NCBI RefSeq assembly: GCF_019976975.1
Contig: NZ_AP024630.1
Coordinates: 2,542,001 to 2,606,000 of the forward strand
Reading direction: 5' to 3'
Origin: Arthrobacter sp. NtRootA1
Lineage (GTDB): Bacteria; Actinomycetota; Actinomycetes; Actinomycetales; Micrococcaceae
Length of the DNA stretch: 64,000 bases
Positions 1 through 8,307 of this stretch are shown in pieces. Numbering within the stretch: the stretch's first letter is position 1; each line of letters begins with the position of its first letter. Position numbers and translations under genes: made by a program. The notes beneath the pieces were generated by a model that saw only the letters and a program-made list of their open reading frames with translations, made no database searches and was not told the origin of the DNA.

Positions 1-367
1 TTTGGATCCTGCCATCACGCCGCACATTTACTTCGGCCGGGAGGAGGCCCTGAAGCCGTTCGGCTGCGTGCTGGGCACGTTCTTGCTGGATGTGGGCGAA
101 GACCCCGTTGACGATGACAACAACGATGATTGCCACGCACAGCTGCGGCATGCCACCGACGTATGCCAATACCGCTGCGACCCACAACATCAACGCGAAG
201 AAGTGTGTCAACTCGCCCAGCAGCTTTCGCCACTGAGGCACCCTCTTGGCTTGCGGCAATATGTTGGGTCCCGCTTCTGCCAACAACTGCGCAGCCATGC
301 GGGAACTCAGGCCGTCGGTTCCGGTGACCGCAGGCGGCGGTGCGGGGGGTTTGTTCCCTAGGGCCAT
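1..367 (-). CDS. Cation-transporting P-type ATPase, N-terminal fragment (runs off the left edge)
   Basis: Reading leftwards from the ATG at 367, the frame stays open to the window edge (about 122 residues). It begins with a proline-rich stretch, then a cation-ATPase N-terminal domain of the type GLSSRMAAQLLAEAGPN followed by a helix ending in KLLGELTHFFALMLW, and a second hydrophobic helix (VAIIVVVIVNGVFAHIQQ). This pattern is typical of P2-type pumps. The phosphorylation DKTG motif lies outside the window, so the ion cannot be assigned. AGAA lies upstream of the ATG. It is divergent from the flavin-protein gene at 504, and the shared intergenic region holds a possible stress box at 430-444. 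Confidence 0.8.
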   Translation of the reverse strand, partial: MALGNKPPAPPPAVTGTDGLSSRMAAQLLAEAGPNILPQAKRVPQWRKLLGELTHFFALMLWVAAVLAYVGGMPQLCVAIIVVVIVNGVFAHIQQERAQHAAERLQGLLPAEVNVRRDGRIQ

Positions 368-429
368 TATTTCTCCAAAAACGGGACGCCTGTTCGATGT
401 AAGGCTCCACGTGTGACCCGGGCACGTCT

Positions 430-444
430 AGGGCCAAAGGGCAC
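430..444. promoter_or_regulatory. Possible DosR/DevR-like stress box
   Basis: AGGGCCAAAGGGCAC partly fits the AGGGCCGAAAGTCCC orientation of the DosR/DevR operator, about 11 of 15 by eye. It lies between the divergent ATPase and flavin-protein genes. Similar sequences precede the universal stress gene (1954-1968) and the SHOCT operon (7405-7417). This is a weak motif and the assignment is inference. Confidence 0.22.
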
Positions 445-490
445 GGTTGGGAAAGGACCTTCTGCCCTACACGGGCCTCGCCCTAAGCGT

Positions 491-496
491 TAGGCT
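491..496 (+). promoter_or_regulatory. -10 box of a probably leaderless promoter
   Basis: TAGGCT fits the actinobacterial TANNNT -10 hexamer and is followed by only seven bases before the ATG at 504. There is no Shine-Dalgarno sequence in front of that ATG. The likely transcript starts at or next to the start codon. No convincing -35 box is visible. Confidence 0.45.
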
Positions 497-503
497 CGGC
501 GCC

Positions 504-1022
504 ATGGAGAACACATCACGGGACCAAACCACATCACCGGACCAGGAAACCAAAGAACTTAGTGTCCACGACTGTTGGAAGTATCTGCAGTCCACATCCA
601 CGTGCAGGGTGGCACTCATCAACGGAGACGTTCCGGAAATCTTCCCGGTCAACTACATCCCCAATTTTGGAACCCTGCTGTTCAGGACAGGGCAGGGAAC
701 CAAACACAAGGCCCTCCGCGAAGGGGCAGTGATAGCAATGGAAGCCGACGGGTTCAACCGCTACGGGACCATCGCCTGGAGCGTCATCATCAAAGGACGT
801 CCCGAGTTCGTGACCCATCCCGAAGAAATCCAGGAAGCGGTGGATGCAGGTTTGTCCCCGTGGCAACCCGGACCCAAGGACATTCTGGTGCGGGTGACGC
901 CAACGCATATCAGCGGCCGGCGGTTTGTCATCACGCCGCCCTCGAAGTGGTGGCCGCCCTTGGACCCTGCCGCGTCTGACGACGACGTGGCAGCGGAAGG
1001 GGACGACGCCGGAAACCAGTAG
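504..1022 (+). CDS. Pyridoxamine 5'-phosphate oxidase-like flavin-binding split-barrel protein
   Basis: A 172-residue protein of the flavin-binding split-barrel family (PF12900 type). The N-terminal region (SVHDCWKYLQSTSTCRVALI) and the following VNYIPNFGTLLFRT strand with GTKHKAL match the usual order of the family: helix, barrel strands, then flavin-contacting lysine. The C-terminus is acidic and probably disordered. Members bind FMN, F420 or haem; the ligand is not decidable here. I chose the ATG at 504 because a TAGGCT -10 box lies seven bases upstream, which suggests a leaderless start. An upstream in-frame TTG at 447 would add 19 residues. Its place among stress and energy genes suggests a redox stress role. 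Confidence 0.75.
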   Translation: MENTSRDQTTSPDQETKELSVHDCWKYLQSTSTCRVALINGDVPEIFPVNYIPNFGTLLFRTGQGTKHKALREGAVIAMEADGFNRYGTIAWSVIIKGRPEFVTHPEEIQEAVDAGLSPWQPGPKDILVRVTPTHISGRRFVITPPSKWWPPLDPAASDDDVAAEGDDAGNQ

Positions 1023-1071
1023 GTGGCATGGCCCGGCTTGTCCTGTGGCCGGTTTGTTTTGCGGCCCGGTC

Positions 1072-1884
1072 TCAGGAGGGCCGCGTCAGGATGGTGGGGC
1101 ACTGGACATTCAGGAGCACGTGCTGCGCCACGGAGCCTAGCAGCACCCGAAGGCCGCCCCGCCCCCGACAACCCATGACCAGCAGCCGGGCATCCCTGGC
1201 AGCAGCCACCAGCGCCTCTCCGGGGCCGCGGCTGGTGTCCAGCCTTTCCCGCACGGATACTCCGGGGTGGCGTTCTTTCACGTTACGGACGGCGTCAGCC
1301 AGAACATCGCTATCGCCGGAAACGCTGGAAGGGCGGGGATCCGGACCCGAAGCATGAACGATGACCAGGTCTTCATCCATGCGCTGTGCCTCACTCGCTG
1401 CAAGGTCCAAGGCAACTAGCGAGTCGGAGGATCCGTCGACTCCGACCACCACGCCTTTGCGAACTCCGGATGCCATCTCCGGAACCACAGCAACCGGGCA
1501 GTTGCTTGTCACTGCGATCTGGAAACTGACGGAACCGTATCCCTGGCCCTCCGTCCCCGGCCCGCGGTCGGTTCCAGCCACGAGCATGTCCGCTTCCGAG
1601 GACAGGCCGGCGAGAGTTTCCGCGGGTTCTCCTGACAGTTGCGTGGATGAGACTTCCAAACCGGGATAGGCCTGCGCAATCCGCCCGGATTCGCTCCCCA
1701 GCAGGTCCTCTGCCCGTTCGATGGCTAATTTGCGTTCGCTGCGCGCGGGAAACGCCCAGTCCGGCGGCACCACGTGCACAAGGTTGAGCGCCAAGCCAAA
1801 GGCATCAGCATGTGCGGCTGCCCAGTCTGCGACGTTCCGGCCAGCCTTGGAACCATCAAGGGCTGCCACGATCTGCTTCTTCAC
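1072..1884 (-). CDS. Universal stress protein, tandem UspA domains
   Basis: A cytoplasmic protein of 270 residues with two UspA domains. The first starts KKQIVAALDGSKAGRNVADWA and the second starts at VVVGVDGSSDSLVALDLA (around residues 140-157). The second domain keeps the nucleotide-binding signature G-x2-G-x9-G (GCRGRGGLRVLLGSVAQ), so it probably binds ATP. The GTG start at 1884 has a GAGGGG ribosome-binding site ten bases upstream; an ATG at 1911 is possible but lacks one. It is divergent from acetate kinase. In actinobacteria such proteins commonly belong to hypoxia or stationary-phase regulons together with acetate and phosphoketolase genes. Confidence 0.9.
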   Translation of the reverse strand: MKKQIVAALDGSKAGRNVADWAAAHADAFGLALNLVHVVPPDWAFPARSERKLAIERAEDLLGSESGRIAQAYPGLEVSSTQLSGEPAETLAGLSSEADMLVAGTDRGPGTEGQGYGSVSFQIAVTSNCPVAVVPEMASGVRKGVVVGVDGSSDSLVALDLAASEAQRMDEDLVIVHASGPDPRPSSVSGDSDVLADAVRNVKERHPGVSVRERLDTSRGPGEALVAAARDARLLVMGCRGRGGLRVLLGSVAQHVLLNVQCPTILTRPS

Positions 1885-1953
1885 GTAACGGCGTCCCCTC
1901 GCATATCCCAACAGTGATCGTTTCCACTATCTGCGGGAGAGGTTGCCACCGCA

Positions 1954-1968
1954 AGGGCCGGAAGGCCT
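1954..1968. promoter_or_regulatory. Possible DosR/DevR-like stress box between uspA and ackA
   Basis: AGGGCCGGAAGGCCT is an imperfect dyad that fits the DosR-type half AGGGCCGAAAGTCCC at about 12 of 15 positions by eye. It lies about 70 bp from the universal stress protein start and 83 bp from the acetate kinase start, so it could serve both divergent genes. Inference only. Confidence 0.3.
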
Positions 1969-2050
1969 TTCCGCCAGCTGCCCGAGTGCGTTAGGGTCCT
2001 CGAGAGAGAAGGAATCACCTTTTCATCGACCTCGCCGGGGAGGAAATCGC

Positions 2051-3223
2051 GTGCATGTTCTCGTGCTGAATCCCGGTTCTTCATCGCTCAAGTACCACGT
2101 GCGGGACACCTCGGTACCTGAAGCTGAAGCAAGCGTGCAGGCCTCCGGGCAAGTGAACTGGGCGCCTCAGGTTCGCTCAGACCCATCCCGTCTGGACGAA
2201 GTTTTCAACGTGATAAATGCCGGTTTGGCCAAAAGCACCGAAGCGGGCCATATTGAGGCAATCGGCCATCGCGTGGTGCACGGTGGCGACCAGTTCAGAA
2301 GGCCGACACGGGTCACAGCGGATGTGGTTGCGGCCGTGGAAAGACTTGGTGCTTTGGCGCCACTGCATAACCCCGCGAGCGCGGCCTGCATGCGGACTGC
2401 GGGCATCCGGTGGCCGGACGTTCCCCAAGTTGCCGTATTTGATACTGCTTTCCATGCCTCGATACCGGAGTATGCGGCACGTTACGCCATCCCCGAAGAC
2501 GTCTACAAAGCGCATAGAGTCAGGCGCTATGGGTTCCATGGGATCTCAGTGGAGATGGCTTGCCGTGACGCAGCTGGTTTTTTGGGGGTACCAGGTTCCT
2601 CGCTCAATTCTGTTGTTGCCCACGTCGGCAACGGGGCCTCGGTTACAGCCGTCAGGGGTGGTATGAGCGTGGATACGTCCATGGGAATGACACCGCTGGA
2701 AGGCCTTGTGATGGGCACGCGCTCCGGGGATATCGACCCCTCGATTGTCCTTTTGATGCAGCGAGAGGGGGCAACGCCGGACGAGGTTGATGAGATTCTT
2801 AATCACCGCTCGGGCATGCTGGCCTTGGCTGGTACCGCAGACATGCGGGACGTTGGTGCGGCCGTCGAACGCGGCGAGCCCAAGGCAAGCCTGGCCCTCG
2901 ATATCTACGCCTATCGTCTTGCCAAGTACATTGCTGCCTACTCAATGGTGGTTGGCCGGCCTGATGCCCTCCTCTTCACAGGTGGCGTGGGCGAGAATTC
3001 CGTGGCCTTCAGAACGAAGGTCCTTTCATGGCTTATGCCCTTGGGGCTTGCCATGGATCAGGACAGGAACCTGTCCCCGCGTCAAGGAATCCGCGTGGTG
3101 AGTGCAGATGGTTCGTCATTTCCCGTCCTCGTGGTTCCCAGCGATGAGGAACGGGCCATAGCGGAAGCAACTGCTTCGCTGCTCGAGGAAGACACCAAGG
3201 ATAGAAGGGGACGGAGAAGATGA
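2051..3223 (+). CDS. ackA: Acetate kinase
   Basis: Converts acetyl phosphate and ADP to acetate and ATP. The 390-residue length fits the family (about 400). Diagnostic stretches are all present: NPGSSSLKYHV at residues 7-17, HRVVHGG, FDTAFHASIPEYAARY, RRYGFHGISVE, HVGNGASVTAV, GMTPLEGLVMGTRSGDIDP and FTGGVGENS. The GTG at 2051 follows GGGGAGG with seven bases spacing and starts exactly at the first beta strand. The stop codon overlaps the phosphoketolase start (ATGA), so the two are translationally coupled. Together they form the end of a phosphoketolase shunt that makes ATP from sugar phosphates. Confidence 0.97.
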   Translation: MHVLVLNPGSSSLKYHVRDTSVPEAEASVQASGQVNWAPQVRSDPSRLDEVFNVINAGLAKSTEAGHIEAIGHRVVHGGDQFRRPTRVTADVVAAVERLGALAPLHNPASAACMRTAGIRWPDVPQVAVFDTAFHASIPEYAARYAIPEDVYKAHRVRRYGFHGISVEMACRDAAGFLGVPGSSLNSVVAHVGNGASVTAVRGGMSVDTSMGMTPLEGLVMGTRSGDIDPSIVLLMQREGATPDEVDEILNHRSGMLALAGTADMRDVGAAVERGEPKASLALDIYAYRLAKYIAAYSMVVGRPDALLFTGGVGENSVAFRTKVLSWLMPLGLAMDQDRNLSPRQGIRVVSADGSSFPVLVVPSDEERAIAEATASLLEEDTKDRRGRRR

Positions 3224-5631
3224 GTTCTGGCATGGAAAGCAACACCTCTGGTTCCCACAGTGAGTCCGAAGATTTCGAACTCCTCAACCGGTATTGGGCC
3301 GCCGCGAATTACCTTACCGTGGCACAGATATACCTGCAGGAGAATCCTCTCCTGCGCGAGCCTTTGCAACCTCAGCACATCAAACCGCGGCTTCTGGGTC
3401 ATTGGGGGACCAGCCCAGGGTTGTCGTTGATCTATGCCCATCTCAACCGCCTCATCCGTCGCACGGGCGCGGAGGTCCTGTTGGTGACGGGCCCCGGTCA
3501 CGGGGGACCGGCCATCGTTGCGAATACGTATCTGGAAGGCAGTTATTCGGAGGTTTACCCGGCGGTGGGGCGGGATTTGGAGGGACTCCGACGCCTGGTC
3601 CGGCAGTTCTCGACGCCGGGTGGTGTAGGCAGCCATGTCGGCCCTGCCACACCTGGTTCCATCCACGAAGGCGGTGAACTGGGGTATTCATTGATGCATG
3701 CCACCGGCGCGGCCATGGACAATCCTGATCTCATCGTTGCCTGCGTTGTTGGCGACGGGGAGGCGGAGACAGGGCCGTTGGAAGGCTCGTGGAAGGCGCC
3801 TTCTTTCATCAATCCGCTCAGGGATGGGGCCGTTCTTCCGATTCTCCATCTCAACGGGCATAAGATTTCCGGGCCTACTGTGCTTGGCAGGCGGTCGGAC
3901 TTGGAGGTGGCCGCGCTGCTCGAAGCGCATGGTTGGGATCCAGTGGTCGTGTCCGGCAAGGATCCGGGAATTGTTCATCCGGCGCTGGCGTCCGCCATGG
4001 ATTCGGCGTACGCCTCCATTCGTGCCATACAGTCACACGCGCGTCACCAAGGCGTCGACCGTCCCTCCCGGTGGCCCGCCATCATCCTGCGCACGCCCAA
4101 AGGCTGGACGGGACCACACGTGGTGGATGGTCTACCAGTCGAGGGAACCAGCCGGTCGCATCAAGTTCCCTTGTCTGGAGTGCGGGAGAAGCCCGAACAC
4201 CTGGCACAGCTGGAGGCCTGGATGCGGTCCTACCGGCCGGAGGAACTTTTCGACGCCGAGGGGCGGCTGATCGCCGAACTTGCCGGGCTTGCTCCCGACG
4301 GCGGTCTTTGCATGGGAGCGTCGGCTGCGGGACGGGGCGTCGGTGGCAAGGGCCTGCTGATTCCGGACCTTGCCCGGTACGCCGTCGAAACCCTGCCCCG
4401 GGGGCAAGTAATGCATCAGAGCACCAAACCGCTGGGGGAGATGCTCCGGGACATCTACCTTGATACTGCCGATGACCCGAGGTTTCGCTTGTTCTGTCCG
4501 GACGAGACCAACAGCAACAGGCTCAGCGCGGTCTTTGAGGCCACAGACAGGTGCTTGCTGGAGCCGCCCGCGAACCCGGCCGCTGCCGATGATCATGTTT
4601 CCGCCAACGGGCGCGTGATGGAAGTCCTCTCGGAGCACCTGTGCCAAGGATGGTTGGAGGGATACGTGCTGACGGGCAGGCACGGGTTGTTCGCAAGCTA
4701 CGAGGCGTTCGCGATGGTGAGTGCCTCGATGACTATCCAGCACGCCAAATGGCTGCAACATTCCCGCGAGCTGGATTGGCGGCCGCCTGTCCCGAGCTTG
4801 AACATCCTGTTGACGTCTACCTGTTGGCGGAACGACCATAACGGCTTCAGCCATCAGGGTCCGGGTCTCATCGACACCGTCTTGTCGCTGTCCGGCAACG
4901 TCATTCGGGTTTATCTTCCACCGGACGCCAATACTCTGTTGGTCACCGCCGAACACATGCTCAGCAGCAAGGACTATGTGAACCTTGCCGTCATCGACAA
5001 GCAGGAGCACCCCCAGTACCTGACGCTTGACGAAGCCCGGAAGCACGCAGCAGTAGGAGCTTCTACATGGGGTTGGGCAGGAAACGAAAGGCCAAGCATG
5101 TCCGATCGTCCGGATATTATCCTGGCATGTGCGGGGGACGTTCCAACCCAGGAAACCCTGGCCGCGTCCTGGCTTCTCCAGCGCTATATCCCAGGGCTCG
5201 CCGTCAGGGTCGTTAACGTCATGGATGCCATGGTCCTGCCGCCTCCCGGGACGCATCCCCACGGACTTCCGGATGAAAAGTTCGAGGAACTCTTCACGGC
5301 TGACGTCGATGTGGTGGTGGCCTGGCATGGGTATGCGCGGGCTCTGCATCAATTGCTGCATGGCCGCCCCCGTCCGGAAAGATTCCATGTGCGTGGCTAC
5401 AACGAGCAAGGGACCACCACAACACCGTTCGACATGGTGGTGTTGAACAAGGTCAGTCGCTATCACCTTGCCATGGAGGCGCTTCACCGGACCCGCGGGC
5501 ACTTCTCAGGTTCGGAAGAACTTGTGAGGCACTGCCAGGGTCAGCTTGAGGCACACGCCTCCTACATCAGGGAGCACTTTGAAGACTTGCCGGAGGTCAG
5601 AGACTGGGTGTGGACGGAGCCAGGTTCCTAG
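3220..5631 (+). CDS. xfp: Xylulose 5-phosphate/fructose 6-phosphate phosphoketolase
   Basis: A thiamine-diphosphate enzyme that splits xylulose 5-phosphate or fructose 6-phosphate to acetyl phosphate and an aldose phosphate. The 803-residue size is normal. It shows GHWGTSPGLSLIYAHLNRLI, GPGHGGPAIVAN, the ThDP/Mg loop GDGEAETGPLEGSWKAPSF, the sequence CPDETNSNRLSAVFE and the C-terminal RGYNEQGTTTTPFDM. The ATG at 3220 is preceded by GGGGACGGAG and overlaps the acetate kinase stop by four bases. Acetyl phosphate made here is the substrate of the coupled AckA. The last four bases overlap the stop codon of the convergent multicopper oxidase gene. Confidence 0.96.
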   Translation: MSSGMESNTSGSHSESEDFELLNRYWAAANYLTVAQIYLQENPLLREPLQPQHIKPRLLGHWGTSPGLSLIYAHLNRLIRRTGAEVLLVTGPGHGGPAIVANTYLEGSYSEVYPAVGRDLEGLRRLVRQFSTPGGVGSHVGPATPGSIHEGGELGYSLMHATGAAMDNPDLIVACVVGDGEAETGPLEGSWKAPSFINPLRDGAVLPILHLNGHKISGPTVLGRRSDLEVAALLEAHGWDPVVVSGKDPGIVHPALASAMDSAYASIRAIQSHARHQGVDRPSRWPAIILRTPKGWTGPHVVDGLPVEGTSRSHQVPLSGVREKPEHLAQLEAWMRSYRPEELFDAEGRLIAELAGLAPDGGLCMGASAAGRGVGGKGLLIPDLARYAVETLPRGQVMHQSTKPLGEMLRDIYLDTADDPRFRLFCPDETNSNRLSAVFEATDRCLLEPPANPAAADDHVSANGRVMEVLSEHLCQGWLEGYVLTGRHGLFASYEAFAMVSASMTIQHAKWLQHSRELDWRPPVPSLNILLTSTCWRNDHNGFSHQGPGLIDTVLSLSGNVIRVYLPPDANTLLVTAEHMLSSKDYVNLAVIDKQEHPQYLTLDEARKHAAVGASTWGWAGNERPSMSDRPDIILACAGDVPTQETLAASWLLQRYIPGLAVRVVNVMDAMVLPPPGTHPHGLPDEKFEELFTADVDVVVAWHGYARALHQLLHGRPRPERFHVRGYNEQGTTTTPFDMVVLNKVSRYHLAMEALHRTRGHFSGSEELVRHCQGQLEAHASYIREHFEDLPEVRDWVWTEPGS

Positions 5632-7082
5632 CGGACTTCGATCACGCCCATCATGCCTAGGTCCTCGTGGTCAAGGATATGGCAGTGGTAAACGGAACGG
5701 CCCGTGAAGTCAGCGAAAGACACCCGCACCTTCACACGACCGTTCGCCGGAACGTTCACCACGTCCTGGAGCCGCACTCCCTTCACCATCCGGTCATTCA
5801 CCTCGGTGACTTGCATGGGCCAGATGTGAAGGTGGAAGGGGTGTTCCATCGGGCTGTCATTGAGCAACGTCCACTCTTCCACTGTGTCCGCGGAGGCTGT
5901 GATATCCGTTCTAGTGGGGTCGAAACGCTTGCCGTTCAAGGTGAATCCCATCATTCCCATACCCATTTGGGTCCCGAATGTCAGCTGGCGATGGGCGGCA
6001 ACCCCGGAGAGCCTTAGATCGAGTGCCTCGCTGGCCGCGGGTACTGCCGTTCCAGACGTTTTCCGCGCGCCCGATACTCGCAGGAGAGCCAAAGGCGTAG
6101 CAGCCGCTGGAGGCACGCCGGCGGATCCACCAGGACCGGCCATTCCCCGCACACTGCCCCGATCGTAAGGGGCGGCCAGGAGGACTGATTCGCCAGTTAC
6201 CGTCTCAACCAGTATGTCTGCCCGGTTGCCGGGAGCCAGAAACAGTTCGTCTGTATCAACGGGCAGCGGGAGACGTCCTGAGTCGGTCCCAATCAGGCGG
6301 ACGTGCTGGCCGTCAAGCCTAAGGCGAAGGTGCCGGGAAGCGCACGCATTAATGACTCGCCACCGTTCGGTATCCCCTGGGGGTGCCGTCAGTTGGGGAT
6401 TGAGCTGGCCGTTGACGAGAAGCAGTTCGCCTTCCCGGCCCAACATCCGTTCCATCGGGGACGCCGGATGGATATTGCCAAGAGGATCCAGGGTCGTGTC
6501 GGAAACCAGCAGGATACGTTCCAGGCCTGCGTTCGTGGCCTCGGGGTCCTCTACGATGATTGCGCCGTAGAGGCCGGCAAAGACCTGGTCAGCCACACCG
6601 CCATGATGATGGGGGTGGTACCAGTAGACGCCCGGCGGGTGATCCCTCGGGAGCCGGTATTCATAATCGACGGCGGTGCCCGGATCAACTCTGATGAAAG
6701 GATTGTCACCGTTGCCTTGGGGTGAAACATGCAGCCCATGCATGTGCAGGTTGGTCGGTTCACTCAAGTTGTTGATGAGACGGATTTTCAGAACGTCTCC
6801 TGGCCGGATACGAAGTGTAGGTCCAGGTATTTCTTTGTTGTATGCAAGCGCTGATGCCTGGCGTCCAGCTAACAGCAGGGAGGTACCACCGGCCTCAAGC
6901 TGGACGTTCAGCGAGCCATCCGAACTCTGAAGAACAGACGGATATTGCAAGTCCGCCCCCGCAGTGGGAACGGAGCGTTGTGATGCCAGCGTCAGGGCAA
7001 GGCCGGTTCCGCCGGTCACCGTACCCGCCAAACCCAAGCCGCCCAGCAGCAGCGCCGAGCGCCGGCTGAGCGGCCGCATCAC
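5628..7082 (-). CDS. Tat-exported multicopper oxidase
   Basis: A 484-residue multicopper oxidase, probably periplasmic or cell-surface. The N-terminus MRPLSRRSALLLGGLGLAG is a twin-arginine signal. All four copper motifs are present: HMHGLH (113-118), YHPHHHGG (155-162), HPFHLH (414-419) and HCHILDHEDLGMMG (466-479). The axial position after the last His motif is Met, as in CueO and SufI-type enzymes. A Met-rich loop (GTQMGMGMMGF) suggests copper(I) or metal oxidation, but the physiological substrate is unknown. The start overlaps the stop of the upstream SHOCT gene (ATGA), giving a two-gene operon. Confidence 0.93.
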   Translation of the reverse strand: MMRPLSRRSALLLGGLGLAGTVTGGTGLALTLASQRSVPTAGADLQYPSVLQSSDGSLNVQLEAGGTSLLLAGRQASALAYNKEIPGPTLRIRPGDVLKIRLINNLSEPTNLHMHGLHVSPQGNGDNPFIRVDPGTAVDYEYRLPRDHPPGVYWYHPHHHGGVADQVFAGLYGAIIVEDPEATNAGLERILLVSDTTLDPLGNIHPASPMERMLGREGELLLVNGQLNPQLTAPPGDTERWRVINACASRHLRLRLDGQHVRLIGTDSGRLPLPVDTDELFLAPGNRADILVETVTGESVLLAAPYDRGSVRGMAGPGGSAGVPPAAATPLALLRVSGARKTSGTAVPAASEALDLRLSGVAAHRQLTFGTQMGMGMMGFTLNGKRFDPTRTDITASADTVEEWTLLNDSPMEHPFHLHIWPMQVTEVNDRMVKGVRLQDVVNVPANGRVKVRVSFADFTGRSVYHCHILDHEDLGMMGVIEVR

Positions 7083-7336
7083 AGGTCCTCGCCGAGGACC
7101 TTGACCCGGTCGCGGTACTCTTCCGCGGTCAGTTCTCCCCTCGCCAGACGCTCATCCAGGATCCGGCGGGCCGTACTTCTTCCTTGGGGTGTTCCGTTCG
7201 TGAAGTGGCGTGGTCCTGGTCCATTCAAGCCGCCAAACATCCTCACCACCAGAAGCACGAGTATTGCCAGGCCGATGAGCATGAGCAGCCCCCACAGCCA
7301 CATCCAGCCGTTGCCCATCCCATATCCCCACATCAT
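7079..7336 (-). CDS. Small SHOCT-domain membrane protein
   Basis: An 85-residue protein with a Trp/Met/Gly-rich start (MMWGYGMGNGW), one transmembrane helix (LLMLIGLAILVLLVVRMF) and a C-terminal SHOCT helix pair (ARRILDERLARGELTAEEYR). SHOCT motifs occur at the ends of many small membrane proteins and are thought to mediate oligomerisation. The ATG at 7336 has AAGGGG eight bases upstream; a longer reading to 7453 would add a non-conserved basic stretch. It is translationally coupled to the multicopper oxidase, so it may assist that enzyme or sit in the same copper or envelope stress response. Confidence 0.85.
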   Translation of the reverse strand: MMWGYGMGNGWMWLWGLLMLIGLAILVLLVVRMFGGLNGPGPRHFTNGTPQGRSTARRILDERLARGELTAEEYRDRVKVLGEDL

Positions 7337-7404
7337 GACAAGCACCCCTTCCCACAGGGAATCGTTAATTCGAACTAGCTGACGCCGCGGTCGGCGCGCA
7401 TATT

Positions 7405-7417
7405 GGGCCTTAGGTGG
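7405..7417. promoter_or_regulatory. Possible DosR-like half-box upstream of the SHOCT operon
   Basis: GGGCCTTAGGTGG resembles one and a half arms of a GGGACTTTAGTCCC operator and lies about 70 bp upstream of the SHOCT start, within the end of the convergently placed SDR gene region. It is weak on its own and listed because two comparable sites occur within 7 kb. Confidence 0.18.
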
Positions 7418-8180
7418 CGGACCAACCGTTGTCGGAAGGGAGCACGCACCCATTGATGTTTGAACCGTCCCGGCTCAGCAGGAATGAGATCGATGCGGCG
7501 AGTTCATCGGCCTCGGCAATTGGTGGCACATTGGCTTGCATTAAGGGCCCAAGAACTTCCACCGCAAGTTGGGACTTGAACTCGGCGTGGATGTTGGTCC
7601 GCGTGCCGCCAGGGCAGACAGCATTCACACGGATACCCCTGCGCCCGTACATTACCGCCGAACTGCGGGTAAGTCCGATGACTGCATGCTTCGATACGGT
7701 GTACGCCGCACCCGCCGCCGAGCCACGAAGCCCTGCCTCTGACGAGACATTTACTATTGATCCGGATCCGGCATCAAGCATGAGGGGGACTACCGCGCGC
7801 ATAAGCCGCATCATCGATGTAAGGTTGACGTCCAGCACCCGGTTCCACGTCTCATCGTCCAGCTCATGAACCGGCTGGAAACTGTCCATGATGCCGGCAA
7901 CGTTCGCCAATGCGTCCACCCGTCCATTCGCAGCGGCGACAACGCGACGCACGGCATCTTCCGTGCTGATGTCACCAGCCACCGGCACAAGGCTAAGCTC
8001 CGGATGCTCGGCAACAAACCGGTCCAGACCGTCCAGGCTGAGGTCACTGGCAATGACACGACCGCCCTCGCGCGCGACGCGCAACGCCGTTGCCCGGCCA
8101 ATGCCGGACGCAGCGCCGGTGACAATCACCGTCTGGCCGTCGAAGCGGGCGGGTGTGACAACTTCCTGCCATTCGGGCAT
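7410..8180 (-). CDS. Short-chain dehydrogenase/reductase
   Basis: A classical SDR of 256 residues. It has the NAD(P)-binding TGAASGIG at 21-28, an acidic residue after strand two (ASDLS) that favours NAD, NVAG at 93-96, catalytic Ser146/147 in NVSS, and Tyr160-x3-Lys164. The C-terminus GCVLPSDNGWSAT is typical. The ATG at 8180 is preceded by AAGGAGA with five bases spacing. The substrate is unknown. It stands alone on the minus strand, divergent from the DUF1003 gene. Confidence 0.9.
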   Translation of the reverse strand: MPEWQEVVTPARFDGQTVIVTGAASGIGRATALRVAREGGRVIASDLSLDGLDRFVAEHPELSLVPVAGDISTEDAVRRVVAAANGRVDALANVAGIMDSFQPVHELDDETWNRVLDVNLTSMMRLMRAVVPLMLDAGSGSIVNVSSEAGLRGSAAGAAYTVSKHAVIGLTRSSAVMYGRRGIRVNAVCPGGTRTNIHAEFKSQLAVEVLGPLMQANVPPIAEADELAASISFLLSRDGSNINGCVLPSDNGWSAT

Positions 8181-8295
8181 CGGGTTCTCCTTTTCTTCAG
8201 TCCGGGGAGGGACGCACAATCTCTTCATCAACAGCGTGCGGCGGCCTCGCAACGCTCAACAAGTGCTGAAAGTCCCTATGCTGCCTCCCAGGCCC

Positions 8296-8301
8296 TACGC
8301 T
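8296..8301 (+). promoter_or_regulatory. -10 box of a probably leaderless promoter for the DUF1003 gene
   Basis: TACGCT fits TANNNT and is six bases before the ATG at 8308, which has no Shine-Dalgarno sequence. This supports a leaderless transcript and the choice of start. Confidence 0.4.
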
Positions 8302-8307
8302 GTGCTC

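Noticed and set aside
15..437. Open frames on both strands at the left edge that could be taken as small proteins
   Set aside because: Neither looks like a protein. The third minus-strand frame, which runs off the edge, gives a clear P-type ATPase N-terminus.
4132..5502. A 456-codon open frame antisense to the phosphoketolase gene
   Set aside because: It mirrors the codon structure of xfp, has no ribosome-binding site or recognisable domain, and xfp is certain. High-GC shadows of this length are common.
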